A stretch of 64,000 nt of DNA from Exiguobacterium acetylicum (lineage in GTDB: Bacteria > Bacillota > Bacilli > Exiguobacteriales > Exiguobacteriaceae), in NCBI RefSeq assembly GCF_022170825.1, contig NZ_CP081879.1, positions 120,469-184,468 of the forward strand, in the 5' to 3' direction. Both the position numbers and the translations under genes were made by a program. Below are positions 43,586 to 52,399 of the stretch, piece after piece. The notes below the pieces were generated by a model. It ran no database searches and was not told the DNA's origin. It was given only the letters and a program-made list of their open reading frames with translations. Position 1 is the first letter of the stretch; each line of letters opens with the position of its first letter.

Positions 43586-44965
43586 TTACGATTGGACGAC
43601 TGGTTTGTCAGCCGTTTTCCAAGCTTGATATCCACCTTTCAAGTTGTAGACATTCTCGAATCCAGCTCGCTTCATCAGACTTGTTGCGATAGATGAACGG
43701 GCACCTGATTGACATTGCATGACAATCGGTTTGTCTCTTGGAATCCTTTGCATTTCTTTTTCAAGATTTCCGAGCATCAAATGATGAGCACCTTCGATAT
43801 GACCTGCTTCCCATTCCGATTGATTTCGAACATCGATCAGATAGACCGTTTCTTCATCCAATTTTTCTTGTAACTCAGTTGTATCGATTTCTGGATAATG
43901 TTCAGGGAACGACAGCTCATCCACGTCGACATACCCGATGACTCGATCAATTCCAATAGATTGAAGTGCTGTTCGGACAGCATCAACTTGATCAGGCGAA
44001 GCAATCAACAGGATATCTTGATCGTATGGCAATAACCATCCTGCCCAATTCGCAAAAGATTTATTAAACGGAATATTCAACGTACCTTTAGCATACCCCT
44101 TACGGTACAAGTTTGCAGGACGGACATCAAGAATGACGTATTTTTCTTGAAGTTCTGTTTGATGTGGTAAAGGCGTTGTTTCTCCTATGATAGCAGGTCC
44201 TACTTTGTTGACATGTTTCATCATTGCGAAATAACGCGGTGGTTCCGGTTGTCCGGATAACAGTTCCTCTACGAATCGACTTTCATCCTCGATCATGAGT
44301 GCCCAGTTATTTTGTTTCTCGTACCCGACAGTCGACATAGGAACAGCACCTAACGATTTTCCACATGCACTACCTGCTCCATGCCCTGGCCAAACTTGAA
44401 GATAATCCGGCAGATTTCGGAAACGTTCCAACGAATGAAACATCTGTGTCGCACCGTTTGTAGCCGTTCCTTCGATTCCAGCCGCTTTTTCTAACAAATC
44501 AGGACGCCCCACGTCACCTACAAAAACAAAGTCACCTGTAAAAATCCCCATCGGTACTTTTGAACCCCCACCTTCATCTGTAAGGATGAAGCTGATATGT
44601 TCTGGTGTATGACCCGGCGTATGCACGACATCGAATCGAACATTCCCAACATAAAACTGATCTCCGTCTTTGAGTAGTACTGCTTTCTTTTTTGTTTCGT
44701 ACTGATAGGACCAGTCTGTTCCACCTTCGTTTGATAGATACAATTGAACATCTTGTTGTCCCAATTCCCGTGCTCCTGAAACGAAATCAGCATGGATATG
44801 TGTTTCAGTTGCTGCTGTAATCTTTAGTCCTTCTGCTTTAGCAATTTCATGATACTGGTGAACATCTCTTGCCGGATCAATCACGATGGCTTCACCTGTT
44901 TTTTGGCAACCAACTATATAAGAAAATTGAGCTAAATTCGAATCAAAACATGAACGGAAAAACAT
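43586..44965 (-). CDS. CstB-like persulfide dioxygenase / rhodanese fusion
   Basis: The 459-residue protein starts with a metallo-beta-lactamase domain: iron-binding TETHIHADF with His56, His58 and Asp60, then HTPGHTPEH and FTGDFVFVGDVGRPDL. Two rhodanese domains follow. The first (about 270-350) lacks a catalytic cysteine; the second has CQSGARS with Cys418. This is the order in staphylococcal CstB, which oxidises persulfides and yields thiosulfate via the rhodanese part. It lies between the DUF1641 and kinase genes in the sulfide cluster. Confidence 0.9.
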   Translation of the reverse strand: MFFRSCFDSNLAQFSYIVGCQKTGEAIVIDPARDVHQYHEIAKAEGLKITAATETHIHADFVSGARELGQQDVQLYLSNEGGTDWSYQYETKKKAVLLKDGDQFYVGNVRFDVVHTPGHTPEHISFILTDEGGGSKVPMGIFTGDFVFVGDVGRPDLLEKAAGIEGTATNGATQMFHSLERFRNLPDYLQVWPGHGAGSACGKSLGAVPMSTVGYEKQNNWALMIEDESRFVEELLSGQPEPPRYFAMMKHVNKVGPAIIGETTPLPHQTELQEKYVILDVRPANLYRKGYAKGTLNIPFNKSFANWAGWLLPYDQDILLIASPDQVDAVRTALQSIGIDRVIGYVDVDELSFPEHYPEIDTTELQEKLDEETVYLIDVRNQSEWEAGHIEGAHHLMLGNLEKEMQRIPRDKPIVMQCQSGARSSIATSLMKRAGFENVYNLKGGYQAWKTADKPVVQS

Positions 44966-44971
44966 GATTCC

Positions 44972-45520
44972 TCATCCCCTTTTCTTTCGATTCAACATGA
45001 TCGTCTCTAACAAACTTTCGACATACAAGAACATGTCTTTCCAGATCGGATGGGTTAACAAACGCCAGATCCGCCGTAACGACAGCTTTTGCTTTTTATT
45101 TTTCTTAGCTTCATACAATCGATTGGTATCAGAAAGAACCGGAATACGCGGTCGGGTATTTAATAGGTCGTGCATCGTTCTTTCATCTTCGAGAACTGCC
45201 TTCGCGAATAATAGACCAGACACACTTTGTTTCGCGACAGGAGCTACTTCGGGAAGTAACCGTGCAATCTCTAATAACGCATCGATATGTGCCTTCGTTA
45301 AACCGGTTTGACGTATTTTTTGTTCTGCTTCTTTCATATAAGGAAGAATTGTCGTTTTATCCTGTAAGACATGTTCTGCAAAACTCACACTTTTCTCTAA
45401 TTGCTCAAGTCGTTCTACAAGTAAAGGCAAGTCTCGTAATAACTGTGCGAGTGCTTCTTGTTGTTCCGGCTCTTGCAGTAGTGCTTCAACTGGATTCGGT
45501 GGTTTCATGTCAGTACCCAT
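44972..45520 (-). CDS. DUF1641 family protein
   Basis: About 182 residues from ATG 45520, preceded by GAGGAGGAAG. The protein is helical with a Leu-rich, acidic first half, the segment FAEHVLQDKTTILPYM, and a basic C terminus. DUF1641 proteins are regularly encoded next to sulfide:quinone oxidoreductases and formate dehydrogenases, and their role is unknown. They are thought to be membrane-associated partners of the redox enzyme. It stands between SQR and the CstB-like gene, six bases ahead of the latter. Confidence 0.8.
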   Translation of the reverse strand: MGTDMKPPNPVEALLQEPEQQEALAQLLRDLPLLVERLEQLEKSVSFAEHVLQDKTTILPYMKEAEQKIRQTGLTKAHIDALLEIARLLPEVAPVAKQSVSGLLFAKAVLEDERTMHDLLNTRPRIPVLSDTNRLYEAKKNKKQKLSLRRIWRLLTHPIWKDMFLYVESLLETIMLNRKKRG

Positions 45521-45531
45521 GCTCTTCCTCC

Positions 45532-46737
45532 TCACATCAGACCTTTTAACATCCCATCCCAATAAAGGACAGGTAGGAAATGTTTTTTAACTAAAAACAT
45601 AGATAAACGCTCTTCTGATTGATCGATCGGAAAACTTTCAGCTGGTTCTTTTTCATAGTCGAATTCTGCCATGACAAGACTGTTATATCCGGTTACAAGC
45701 GGACACGATGTGTAACCATCATATTCTGCTTTAGTGTGGTTTTGGTGTTCCATGAAGCGGATTAAGTTTTCAACTACGACAGGTGCCTGTTTTCGGATAG
45801 CAGCCCCTGTTTTAGATGTCGGCAGATTAGAACAATCACCCAACGCGAAAATATTTTCGTAACGATCATGCTGAAGTGTTTTTGAATCAATATCCACCCA
45901 TCCTGAGGCGTCCGTGACCGGGCTATCTTTTAAGAAATCCATCGGCCCCATCGGTGGTGTAACATGGATTAAGTCGAAGTGATGTGTAAATCGTTCTTTT
46001 GTTTCTAGATTTTCAAAAGTAGCAACGTGGTTCGGTCCATCAATGCTAACGAGTTCAGTTTTGAAATGTGTTTGAATCTGTTTCCGTTTTACGACCTCAT
46101 TTAGTGTCTTTTCATAACGCGGCACTGCAAACATATTAGGCAATGCCGTCATAAAATGAACGGACGACTTGTTTCGTACATTGTGTTGAGCAAAATATTC
46201 CTCTGCTAGATACATGATTTTTTGAGGTGCGCCCCCACATTTGATCGGAGTACTTGGCATCGTAAACAGTGCTTCGCCGCCTTTGAAGTGAGAAATGGCA
46301 TCCCAGGTAGAAGAAACCGTTTCATACGAATAGTTGCTACACACACCATTCTGTCCGATTGTTTCGACTAGTCCGGGGACATCTTTCCAATTCAATTGAA
46401 TACCTGCCGCGATGATAAGATAGTCATAATGAACAGTCGTTCCTTGAGTAGTTAGTAGTTCATTCTTTTCAGGTGCAAAAGTTTGTACCGATTCTTGCAA
46501 CCACTCTGCGCCTTCAGGAATCAAGGAAGACATGGGACGCGCTGTCGTCTCTTTTCGAACATCACCAGCACCGACCAAAGTCCATAAAGGTTGATAATAG
46601 TGCTCCTCTGCAGGATCAATCAATAAAATATGCCCTTTTAATGCCGGACGCTTACGTAATAGTTGTGCGACCGCAGTAATACCTCCCGATCCCGCTCCGA
46701 CGACTGCAATTCGTGCTGTTCGATTATCCACTCTCAT
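45532..46737 (-). CDS. sqr: Sulfide:quinone oxidoreductase
   Basis: This flavoprotein of 401 residues starts at ATG 46737 behind AAGGGGGAT. It has the FAD-binding VVGAGSGGITAV at residues 12-23 and the redox cysteines Cys133 (NGVCSNY) and Cys167 (IKCGGAP), as in SQR. DYLIIAAG and FALGDCSNLPTSKTGAA complete the Rossmann motifs. It oxidises sulfide at the inner face of the membrane, passes two electrons to quinone and produces persulfide. It is the first gene of the cluster SQR, DUF1641, CstB-like, NreBC-like, TusA and TauE-like. Confidence 0.9.
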   Translation of the reverse strand: MRVDNRTARIAVVGAGSGGITAVAQLLRKRPALKGHILLIDPAEEHYYQPLWTLVGAGDVRKETTARPMSSLIPEGAEWLQESVQTFAPEKNELLTTQGTTVHYDYLIIAAGIQLNWKDVPGLVETIGQNGVCSNYSYETVSSTWDAISHFKGGEALFTMPSTPIKCGGAPQKIMYLAEEYFAQHNVRNKSSVHFMTALPNMFAVPRYEKTLNEVVKRKQIQTHFKTELVSIDGPNHVATFENLETKERFTHHFDLIHVTPPMGPMDFLKDSPVTDASGWVDIDSKTLQHDRYENIFALGDCSNLPTSKTGAAIRKQAPVVVENLIRFMEHQNHTKAEYDGYTSCPLVTGYNSLVMAEFDYEKEPAESFPIDQSEERLSMFLVKKHFLPVLYWDGMLKGLM

Positions 46738-46782
46738 ATCCCCCTTCAAATATGTTCCAGTACACTTCCATCTTAATGAAAA

Positions 46783-46836
46783 CGGTATCAAGGAGATATA
46801 GGGGAATTCCCCTAAGTTCCTGTGATACCGCTCACA
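46783..46836. promoter_or_regulatory. Divergent sulfur-cluster control region: nested dyad plus Fnr/Crp-like site
   Basis: The perfect palindrome TAGGGGAATTCCCCTA (46799-46814) is centred on the same axis as the outer pair CGGTATCA (46783-46790) and TGATACCG (46823-46830). Overlapping the right arm is TGTGA-TACCGC-TCACA (46821-46836), the consensus form of Crp/Fnr-family sites. The region separates the SQR operon from the divergent CcdA operon. Confidence 0.7.
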
Positions 46837-46906
46837 GTATTTTCTTTATTCTTCATCATCCCTTAACATTAAGCCGACATGCTAGTTCAAGAAAGAGGTG
46901 CATAGT

Positions 46907-47614
46907 ATGTCGAATGTTACGATTTGGATTGCTTTTTTTGGTGGAATGGCGTCCTTTTTTTCACCTTGTATCTTCCCGCTCCTACCGGCGTATATCAGTC
47001 ATCTAACCGGAGGACAAATTAAGAATTCAGCCGTTGTCGTCAATCGCAAGCTTCTATTTATCCGATCACTTGGATTCATTGTTGGTTTCAGTCTGATTTT
47101 TATTGCATTCGGTGCATCAGCTAGCTTCGTAGGTCAACTATTGACTGATTACCGTCTTTGGCTCATGCAACTGTCAGGTCTTCTCATCATTCTTTTCGGA
47201 TTACATACGGCGGGATGGCTAGAGATAAAGTGGTTAATGTATGAGAAACGATTGCATGTCGAAAAACCCTCGAATGGATTTTTTAGTTCTACCGTGATTG
47301 GTATGGCATTTGCCAGTGGCTGGTCACCGTGTGTCGGTCTGTCTTTATCAACGATCCTATTGTTAGCGGGTAACAGCGACACATTCTCTCAAGGAATTGG
47401 AATGCTGATTGCTTATTCAATCGGAATGGCTGTTCCCTTCCTCGTTCTGTCTTTTGTCATCTCGTATTCATTGACATTCTTACGCTTGATCAATCGACAA
47501 CTCGGAAAAATTGCTTTATTTAACGGTATGCTGATGGTCGCATTAGGGTTTCTTGTTCTGAGTGGTCAACTGCAAAAAATCAGCGCCTGGCTTGCACGTT
47601 ATTCCCTATTTTGA
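46907..47614 (+). CDS. ccdA: CcdA-type thiol-disulfide electron carrier
   Basis: About 235 residues with six membrane helices. The characteristic cysteine motifs are FFSPCIFPLLPAY near the N terminus and ASGWSPCVGLS in the fourth helix. CcdA passes reducing equivalents from cytoplasmic thioredoxin to extracellular thiol carriers such as ResA. The ATG at 46907 is favoured over the GTG at 46898 because GAAAGAGG lies eight bases ahead. It is the first gene of the divergent operon that ends with a ResA-like protein, so the pair is complete. Confidence 0.88.
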   Translation: MSNVTIWIAFFGGMASFFSPCIFPLLPAYISHLTGGQIKNSAVVVNRKLLFIRSLGFIVGFSLIFIAFGASASFVGQLLTDYRLWLMQLSGLLIILFGLHTAGWLEIKWLMYEKRLHVEKPSNGFFSSTVIGMAFASGWSPCVGLSLSTILLLAGNSDTFSQGIGMLIAYSIGMAVPFLVLSFVISYSLTFLRLINRQLGKIALFNGMLMVALGFLVLSGQLQKISAWLARYSLF

Positions 47615-47637
47615 TAGTCGAAAAGGTGAAATTTAAT

Positions 47638-48336
47638 ATGATAAATCAAAATTTAATCGGAAAATCTGTATTAATCGTCGAAGATGATGCAAAAATTCGT
47701 GAATTACTAAAAATTTATCTTCTTCAAGAAGGATATGAAGTACTCGAAGCAGCTGATGGACTAGAAGGAAAAAGAATGATTGAAGATTTCGATCCGTGTA
47801 TTGTTCTTCTTGATTTGATGTTACCCAAGCTGAACGGAGAAGAACTCTGTTACTGGATTCGAGAAGAATTCAAAAGTTTGATGCCAATCATTATGATTAC
47901 AGCAAAAGTCTCTGAAAAGAGTAAATTGGAGGGATTTGCTTTAGGAGCAGACGATTATATCGTAAAACCGTTCAGTCCTGCGGAAGTCATGAGTCGCATC
48001 GCAGCTGTTTTGAGACGAACGGCTAGTCGTTGTGGAAAATTAAGTTTCACGGGTTTTCTGTTGAAACCATTAAAAGGACAAGCGTTTATCAATGGACAAG
48101 AGTTGAAACTGACGTCCTTCGAATTTAAATTACTGCATATTTTGATGCAACATCCGAATCAAATTCTGACACGTGCCCAATTACTCGATCATATTTACGC
48201 TACACAAGAAAAAGAAGTCAACGATCGAACGATTGATGTTCATATTCGTCACTTACGTCATAAAATCCGTGAACAAACCGATTATTCATACATTCTAACG
48301 GTCAGGGGAATGGGGTATAAATTTGTCAGTTCATAA
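47638..48336 (+). CDS. OmpR/PhoB-type response regulator
   Basis: The 232-residue regulator (ATG 47638, AAAGGTG ten bases ahead) has a receiver domain with VEDDAKIRELL and phosphorylation motif VLLDLMLPKLNGEE, then a winged-helix domain ending in RTIDVHIRHLRHK and VRGMGYKFV. It overlaps the following kinase gene by 14 bases. It sits between CcdA and OsmC-like genes, which suggests control of redox or sulfur-stress genes. Confidence 0.9.
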   Translation: MINQNLIGKSVLIVEDDAKIRELLKIYLLQEGYEVLEAADGLEGKRMIEDFDPCIVLLDLMLPKLNGEELCYWIREEFKSLMPIIMITAKVSEKSKLEGFALGADDYIVKPFSPAEVMSRIAAVLRRTASRCGKLSFTGFLLKPLKGQAFINGQELKLTSFEFKLLHILMQHPNQILTRAQLLDHIYATQEKEVNDRTIDVHIRHLRHKIREQTDYSYILTVRGMGYKFVSS

Positions 48337-49393
48337 ACCATCGACGTACTCTTTATTTTCTCGCATCTTCACGCTGCAGGCAGCTTTTACATTGTTACTG
48401 ATTATGATTACCGGTTTTTCATTAACACAATATGCCTGCTATTCAGTGAATGAGCGTCAACTTTCAGGATCGGTCCTTACTTCAACGCTTTACTCTTATT
48501 TTTTCATAACAGGTGTACTACTTGCTTCTGGCAGTTTCGTGTTTCACTATCTTTCTATTCGCCGTTTGTTAAGACCGATCCGACAACTGTCGCAAGCGAC
48601 GCATCAATTTGAGGAAACACGTCATTTAAGTGTGCTTCCTTACTCTACTAGTCCGGACATAGAACATTTAATTCAGACATTTGATCAAATGAGTCGCACG
48701 ATTAAACATTCTGAAATAACGAAGGACTTATTTCTACGTGATCTGTCTCATGATTTACGTACTCCATTGACGACTTTAAACGGGTATTTGGAAGCACTTC
48801 AGCACAATACCATTACCGGCTCATCTACTCTTTATGCCTCTTTAGGGGAGGAGACCCAACGGATGATTCGATTATTGAATCAGCTCGATGCGCTACAAAA
48901 AACTGAACTTCCGATTTCTGTATCCTCGAGCGAAGCATTTTCTTTACAAGAAGCGTTCGAAGAGATATTTACCGTTTATTCCCCTTCATTTCGTACTATT
49001 TTCAAGTCCATCACAATCGAAATAGAAGATCTGCTGCTGAATCATCGAAGAGAGGACTTCATTCAAATGATAACTAACCTATTTCAAAATATCGTAGATT
49101 ATAACACCGGTACGACTTTATTGATTCGAGGCACCTCAACGCCTCAAGGGTATCAATTATCGTTTACGCACCAAGGCCAGTTCATAGCACAAAATGAAAA
49201 AGAACTGATTTTCGAACAATTCTACCGTTGTGATACCTCTAGATCCTCATCCTTACGTAGTGGTTTAGGCCTTTCGATTGTTCGGAAAATTTTACATGCG
49301 CAAAATGGAACAATCACGTTGGATACAGATGGGTACCTCCACTGCTTTTCTATACAATTTGATTTAACTTCATCAATGCTTAACAAAAGATGA
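48323..49393 (+). CDS. Membrane sensor histidine kinase
   Basis: The 356-residue kinase begins at a TTG overlapping the regulator gene. It has two membrane helices (about residues 13-35 and 53-73) with almost no extracellular loop, a HAMP-like linker, the H-box FLRDLSHDLRTPLTTLNGYL, and an ATPase domain with NLFQNIVDYN and GLGLSIV. The small loop means it probably senses a signal inside the membrane or through a partner protein. The partner is the adjacent OmpR-type regulator. Confidence 0.88.
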   Translation: MSVHKPSTYSLFSRIFTLQAAFTLLLIMITGFSLTQYACYSVNERQLSGSVLTSTLYSYFFITGVLLASGSFVFHYLSIRRLLRPIRQLSQATHQFEETRHLSVLPYSTSPDIEHLIQTFDQMSRTIKHSEITKDLFLRDLSHDLRTPLTTLNGYLEALQHNTITGSSTLYASLGEETQRMIRLLNQLDALQKTELPISVSSSEAFSLQEAFEEIFTVYSPSFRTIFKSITIEIEDLLLNHRREDFIQMITNLFQNIVDYNTGTTLLIRGTSTPQGYQLSFTHQGQFIAQNEKELIFEQFYRCDTSRSSSLRSGLGLSIVRKILHAQNGTITLDTDGYLHCFSIQFDLTSSMLNKR

Positions 49394-49424
49394 ACAGACT
49401 ATCACTAGAAAGGAGCATATCTAT

Positions 49425-49811
49425 ATGCATTTTAATATCAATGAGCATCACGTCGCCCACTCATCTCCACACGGTCTATTAACGATTTCATCTGACCCAG
49501 AGCAAGGATATCGTCCTGTCGAACTTTTTGTTTCTTCTTTAGCAGGATGTAGCGGTACTTTACTAAAAAACTTATTGCACAAAAAACGAATTTTCTATTC
49601 TTCACTTACTCTCGAGGTCGATATTACCCGCGATGAAACACGAGCCAATCGAATTACATCTTTGGACTTCGAGTCATATGTAGATGGTAGTATGACTGAA
49701 AAACAGCGTCTGTCCCTTGCGACTCTCGTCATTGAAAATTGCGGAATGATTCAATCCGTTATCGACACGATTGCAATCACGTTCACAATCCACTCAACAC
49801 ATGAGAGATAA
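49425..49811 (+). CDS. OsmC-like peroxiredoxin-related protein
   Basis: The 128-residue protein has the OsmC/Ohr fold pattern with the two cysteines in SSLAGCSGTLLKNLL and VIENCGMIQSV. Family members reduce organic peroxides or act on sulfane sulfur; some clustered with persulfide genes are thought to remove persulfide. AAAGGAG precedes the start. The downstream membrane-protein gene begins inside its last codons. Confidence 0.82.
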   Translation: MHFNINEHHVAHSSPHGLLTISSDPEQGYRPVELFVSSLAGCSGTLLKNLLHKKRIFYSSLTLEVDITRDETRANRITSLDFESYVDGSMTEKQRLSLATLVIENCGMIQSVIDTIAITFTIHSTHER

Positions 49812-50418
49812 CTATTTACACATCGAACGATTCGCGATTTCGTATGTTTGGTTCGCAGCAATACTCGCCTTTATGTTACTGCTCGGGTCAGTCTGGCTAT
49901 TGCTTCGAATGCGCCCGCCAGAATGGATTTTGAACAGCTTCATCCTTTACATAGTGATTTGGAAATTCAGTTATGCGCTTTTCCATCTTTCTTATGTCAT
50001 CGATATGCCTGCTTCTCTTTTTTTCTTTCATGGAGGGTACCGCGGACAATGTCTTGGCCTTTTTGGTTTACTGATGTACTGGAATAAGGTCGTCTCAGAC
50101 TCTTTCAAACCCTATCTGCCTTACTTTGTCGTGCTTTACCTGATACAGTTTGAAATGTTGTTGGCGGCCATCTATCAAAACCTTTCGCTTTTGTTAGTCA
50201 ATCTCTTGTTTTTACTTGTCTTGTTACTCTTGCATCATCAAGCTTCTACTATTGCATTTGAGTGGATACTCGTGTTGTTTTTACTTTATTTAATCGCGGC
50301 TCATCTTGTCGAACCGTTCAATGAAAAGCAGATACTATTCCAACTTGTTTTTATAAGTGCAGCACATTTTTCGACTCGCTTTCGAAAAGGAGGAACATAT
50401 CCTGATGCCTCGTCATAA
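49801..50418 (+). CDS. Polytopic membrane protein, distantly Lgt-like
   Basis: The 205-residue protein has about six membrane helices. The stretch WKFSYALFHLSYVID followed by FFFHGGYRGQ and LGLFGLLMYW recalls the HGG region of prolipoprotein diacylglyceryl transferase, but the protein is shorter than Lgt and the key residues are not clearly complete. The start overlaps the OsmC-like stop. Position between OsmC and a ResA-like thioredoxin hints at an envelope redox or lipoprotein function. The identity is open. Confidence 0.5.
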   Translation: MRDNYLHIERFAISYVWFAAILAFMLLLGSVWLLLRMRPPEWILNSFILYIVIWKFSYALFHLSYVIDMPASLFFFHGGYRGQCLGLFGLLMYWNKVVSDSFKPYLPYFVVLYLIQFEMLLAAIYQNLSLLLVNLLFLLVLLLLHHQASTIAFEWILVLFLLYLIAAHLVEPFNEKQILFQLVFISAAHFSTRFRKGGTYPDASS

Positions 50419-50983
50419 AAAAATAGCCGTCTTCTTCATACTATTACTGGCTACCGGCTTGATTGGTATGAATATATATGATAATCAACAGAAGAAAAAA
50501 CAGGAAGCACAAGAACAACGTCAAACGACGACTCTTGAAAAAACGGCAATCGACCGTACTGAAGGAGACAAAGAACGAGCTAATGATTTCACACTGAAAA
50601 CGACATCTGGAGAAACAATTCGTTTGTCCGATTATCGTGGAAAAAAAGTTATTTTAAACTTTTGGGCAACCTGGTGCCCTCCATGTAAGGCTGAAATGCC
50701 ACATATGCAGGCTTTCCACGAAAAACACAAGAACGATGTCGAAATCATCGCTGTTAATCTGACATCACTTGATAATGGAAACGACGCTCTCGAAAAATTC
50801 ATAAAAGATTATCGCCTGACTTTTACAATACCTCTCGATCAAGAAGGTACAATTGGAAACCGTTACAAAGCTTATACGATTCCGACAAGTTACGTGATTG
50901 ATGAAGAAGGCTATATCCAGCATAAAGTCATTGGTCCTATGAATGAAGAAATGATGGAAGACATGGTTACCTCCAATGGATGA
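50405..50983 (+). CDS. resA: ResA/TlpA-like membrane-anchored thioredoxin
   Basis: About 192 residues from ATG 50405 (AAGGAGG 12 bases ahead). One N-terminal membrane helix (residues 6-24) anchors an extracellular thioredoxin domain with NFWATWCPPCKAEMP as active site and YTIPTSYVIDEEG carrying the cis-proline. ResA-type proteins reduce the haem-binding cysteines of apocytochrome c. CcdA in the same operon would re-reduce it, and the diheme cytochrome encoded next door is a possible client. Confidence 0.88.
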   Translation: MPRHKKIAVFFILLLATGLIGMNIYDNQQKKKQEAQEQRQTTTLEKTAIDRTEGDKERANDFTLKTTSGETIRLSDYRGKKVILNFWATWCPPCKAEMPHMQAFHEKHKNDVEIIAVNLTSLDNGNDALEKFIKDYRLTFTIPLDQEGTIGNRYKAYTIPTSYVIDEEGYIQHKVIGPMNEEMMEDMVTSNG

Positions 50984-50986
50984 TGA

Positions 50987-51034
50987 TTCGAGCCTGTGCA
51001 GCCTTTCCTAAAAAAAAGTTGTACAGGCTTTTGT
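50987..51034 (+). terminator. Terminator after the resA-like gene
   Basis: AGCCTGTGCA at the start of the stretch and TGTACAGGCT (51020-51029) form a stem with an A-rich loop, followed by TTTTG. Confidence 0.65.
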
Positions 51035-51047
51035 AATATCTAAAAAA

Positions 51048-51102
51048 AATCCCTATAGATAGAGCGTATTCAAGAATCGAACCGCCTCTACATATAGGGA
51101 TT
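51048..51102 (-). terminator. Terminator for the diheme cytochrome gene
   Basis: AATCCCTATA (51048-51057) pairs with TATAGGGATT (51093-51102), with further pairing inside (AGAG/CTCT). The minus-strand transcript continues with eight T. Confidence 0.7.
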
Positions 51103-51136
51103 GTCTGTTTATTCAAATGATTGAAAGTCTATACCG

Positions 51137-51979
51137 TTACTTTTTTTGAACAGAATCAACCGGATAAGATAAGTCATCCGGCGGATCGCCATGAGGATAA
51201 TCCTTCTCTTTACCTTTCATGACTGGTCTACCAACTGAATTAATATACGCTGCCACGTCAACCGCTTGCTGTTTTGTTAGTCCACCGGTTTCAACGCCTC
51301 CCATTGGCTCCTTCGGCATATAATGCTGAATGAAGCCAGCAGTTGTACGCAAACGATTCATGCCTGCACCGTCGTTATATGAATTCTCGCCGTATACGGC
51401 AAGACCATGTGAACTCGCTTGTGTCGACCCATGACAAGCCATACACGAATTGGAATAAATGTCTTTTCCGTTCTCGATGTTGGGCTTTGGAAGGTCGCCT
51501 TGAATGGCTACTTCCGTCCATGGACGATCCTTTATATCATCTGCTGTATCTTTTGATAAAAAGTTCAAATACGAGATAATTACTTTCATTTCCTTACCAT
51601 TTGGATCAAGTTTCTTCCCATTCATACTTCGAGTAAAGCAACCGTTGACTCGTTCTTCGATTGAGACTACTTTTCCGGCACGTTTATTGTACTGCGGATA
51701 TTCTTTCGTCACCCCAACAAGATCAAGTGATCCACCTGTCGCTCCCGTAGCATGACAACTTGCACAAGACATCGTACTTCCTACATTATCAGGAAGTAAG
51801 CTGCTCGTATGATTAATGTAGTCGCGTCCTTTTTTTATCTGGTCTGCATTTTTTTCACTAGAAAGTGTATTCAAACTAGGTCCATGTGCCGCAACAATGA
51901 TGTCTTGATCCGTAGGTGAGAATAGTTTCACCCATACTAGAATCCCAACGATGAATAAAAAATACCCCCGAGTATCCAT
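51137..51979 (-). CDS. Diheme cytochrome c, thiosulfate dehydrogenase (TsdA)-like
   Basis: The 280-residue protein has an N-terminal membrane anchor (about 5-20) and two haem c sites, CASCH at 72-76 and CMACH at 179-183. Between them is NGCFTRSMNG with Cys114, the pattern in which TsdA provides an unusual cysteine haem ligand. TsdA oxidises thiosulfate to tetrathionate or does the reverse. Outside the membrane it would transfer electrons to or from the respiratory chain. It lies next to the CcdA/ResA operon and the sulfide cluster, whose CstB-like enzyme can form thiosulfate. It is a single-gene unit. Confidence 0.82.
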   Translation of the reverse strand: MDTRGYFLFIVGILVWVKLFSPTDQDIIVAAHGPSLNTLSSEKNADQIKKGRDYINHTSSLLPDNVGSTMSCASCHATGATGGSLDLVGVTKEYPQYNKRAGKVVSIEERVNGCFTRSMNGKKLDPNGKEMKVIISYLNFLSKDTADDIKDRPWTEVAIQGDLPKPNIENGKDIYSNSCMACHGSTQASSHGLAVYGENSYNDGAGMNRLRTTAGFIQHYMPKEPMGGVETGGLTKQQAVDVAAYINSVGRPVMKGKEKDYPHGDPPDDLSYPVDSVQKK

Positions 51980-52361
51980 TTTTCTTTTCTCATCCTTGTT
52001 TCCCCCTCTTCATACCAAACGATATTTCTTCCACACTATACCAAATGAAGTGAATTCTATATCATAGTTTTTGGTAATCACTAGGATTAACAATCGTAAT
52101 ACAGCTTTTTAATAAGTATTGATATCTTATATAACAGTACATTAATAAATGATATACTCCACGTCAAGTAGACTTTCGTGAATAATTACTATTATTATTT
52201 TTAAAAAATGTATTCAATTTCTTTTGAAAAACGTGCTTTAAGACAGATATACTATATGGAATATCCGTCTCTTAATTCATACACCATGTTGTATGCATAA
52301 CCTTCTTTTTGTGGACCTATTTTACATAAATCACTGCAATATCCCAGTTTCCGAAAGAGAA
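51980..52361. other. AT-rich gap with no gene
   Basis: This stretch contains the promoter side of the cytochrome gene and otherwise only AT-rich sequence. I see no reading frame with a ribosome site and no convincing dyad. Confidence 0.6.
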
Positions 52362-52398
52362 CGAAAAAACTCCTACATGACCTATTCATGAAGGAGTG
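52362..52398 (-). terminator. Terminator for the diguanylate cyclase gene
   Basis: ACTCCTACATGA (52369-52380) and TCATGAAGGAGT (52386-52397) pair with one bulge; the minus-strand transcript continues with TTTTTT. Confidence 0.8.
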
Positions 52399-52399
52399 T

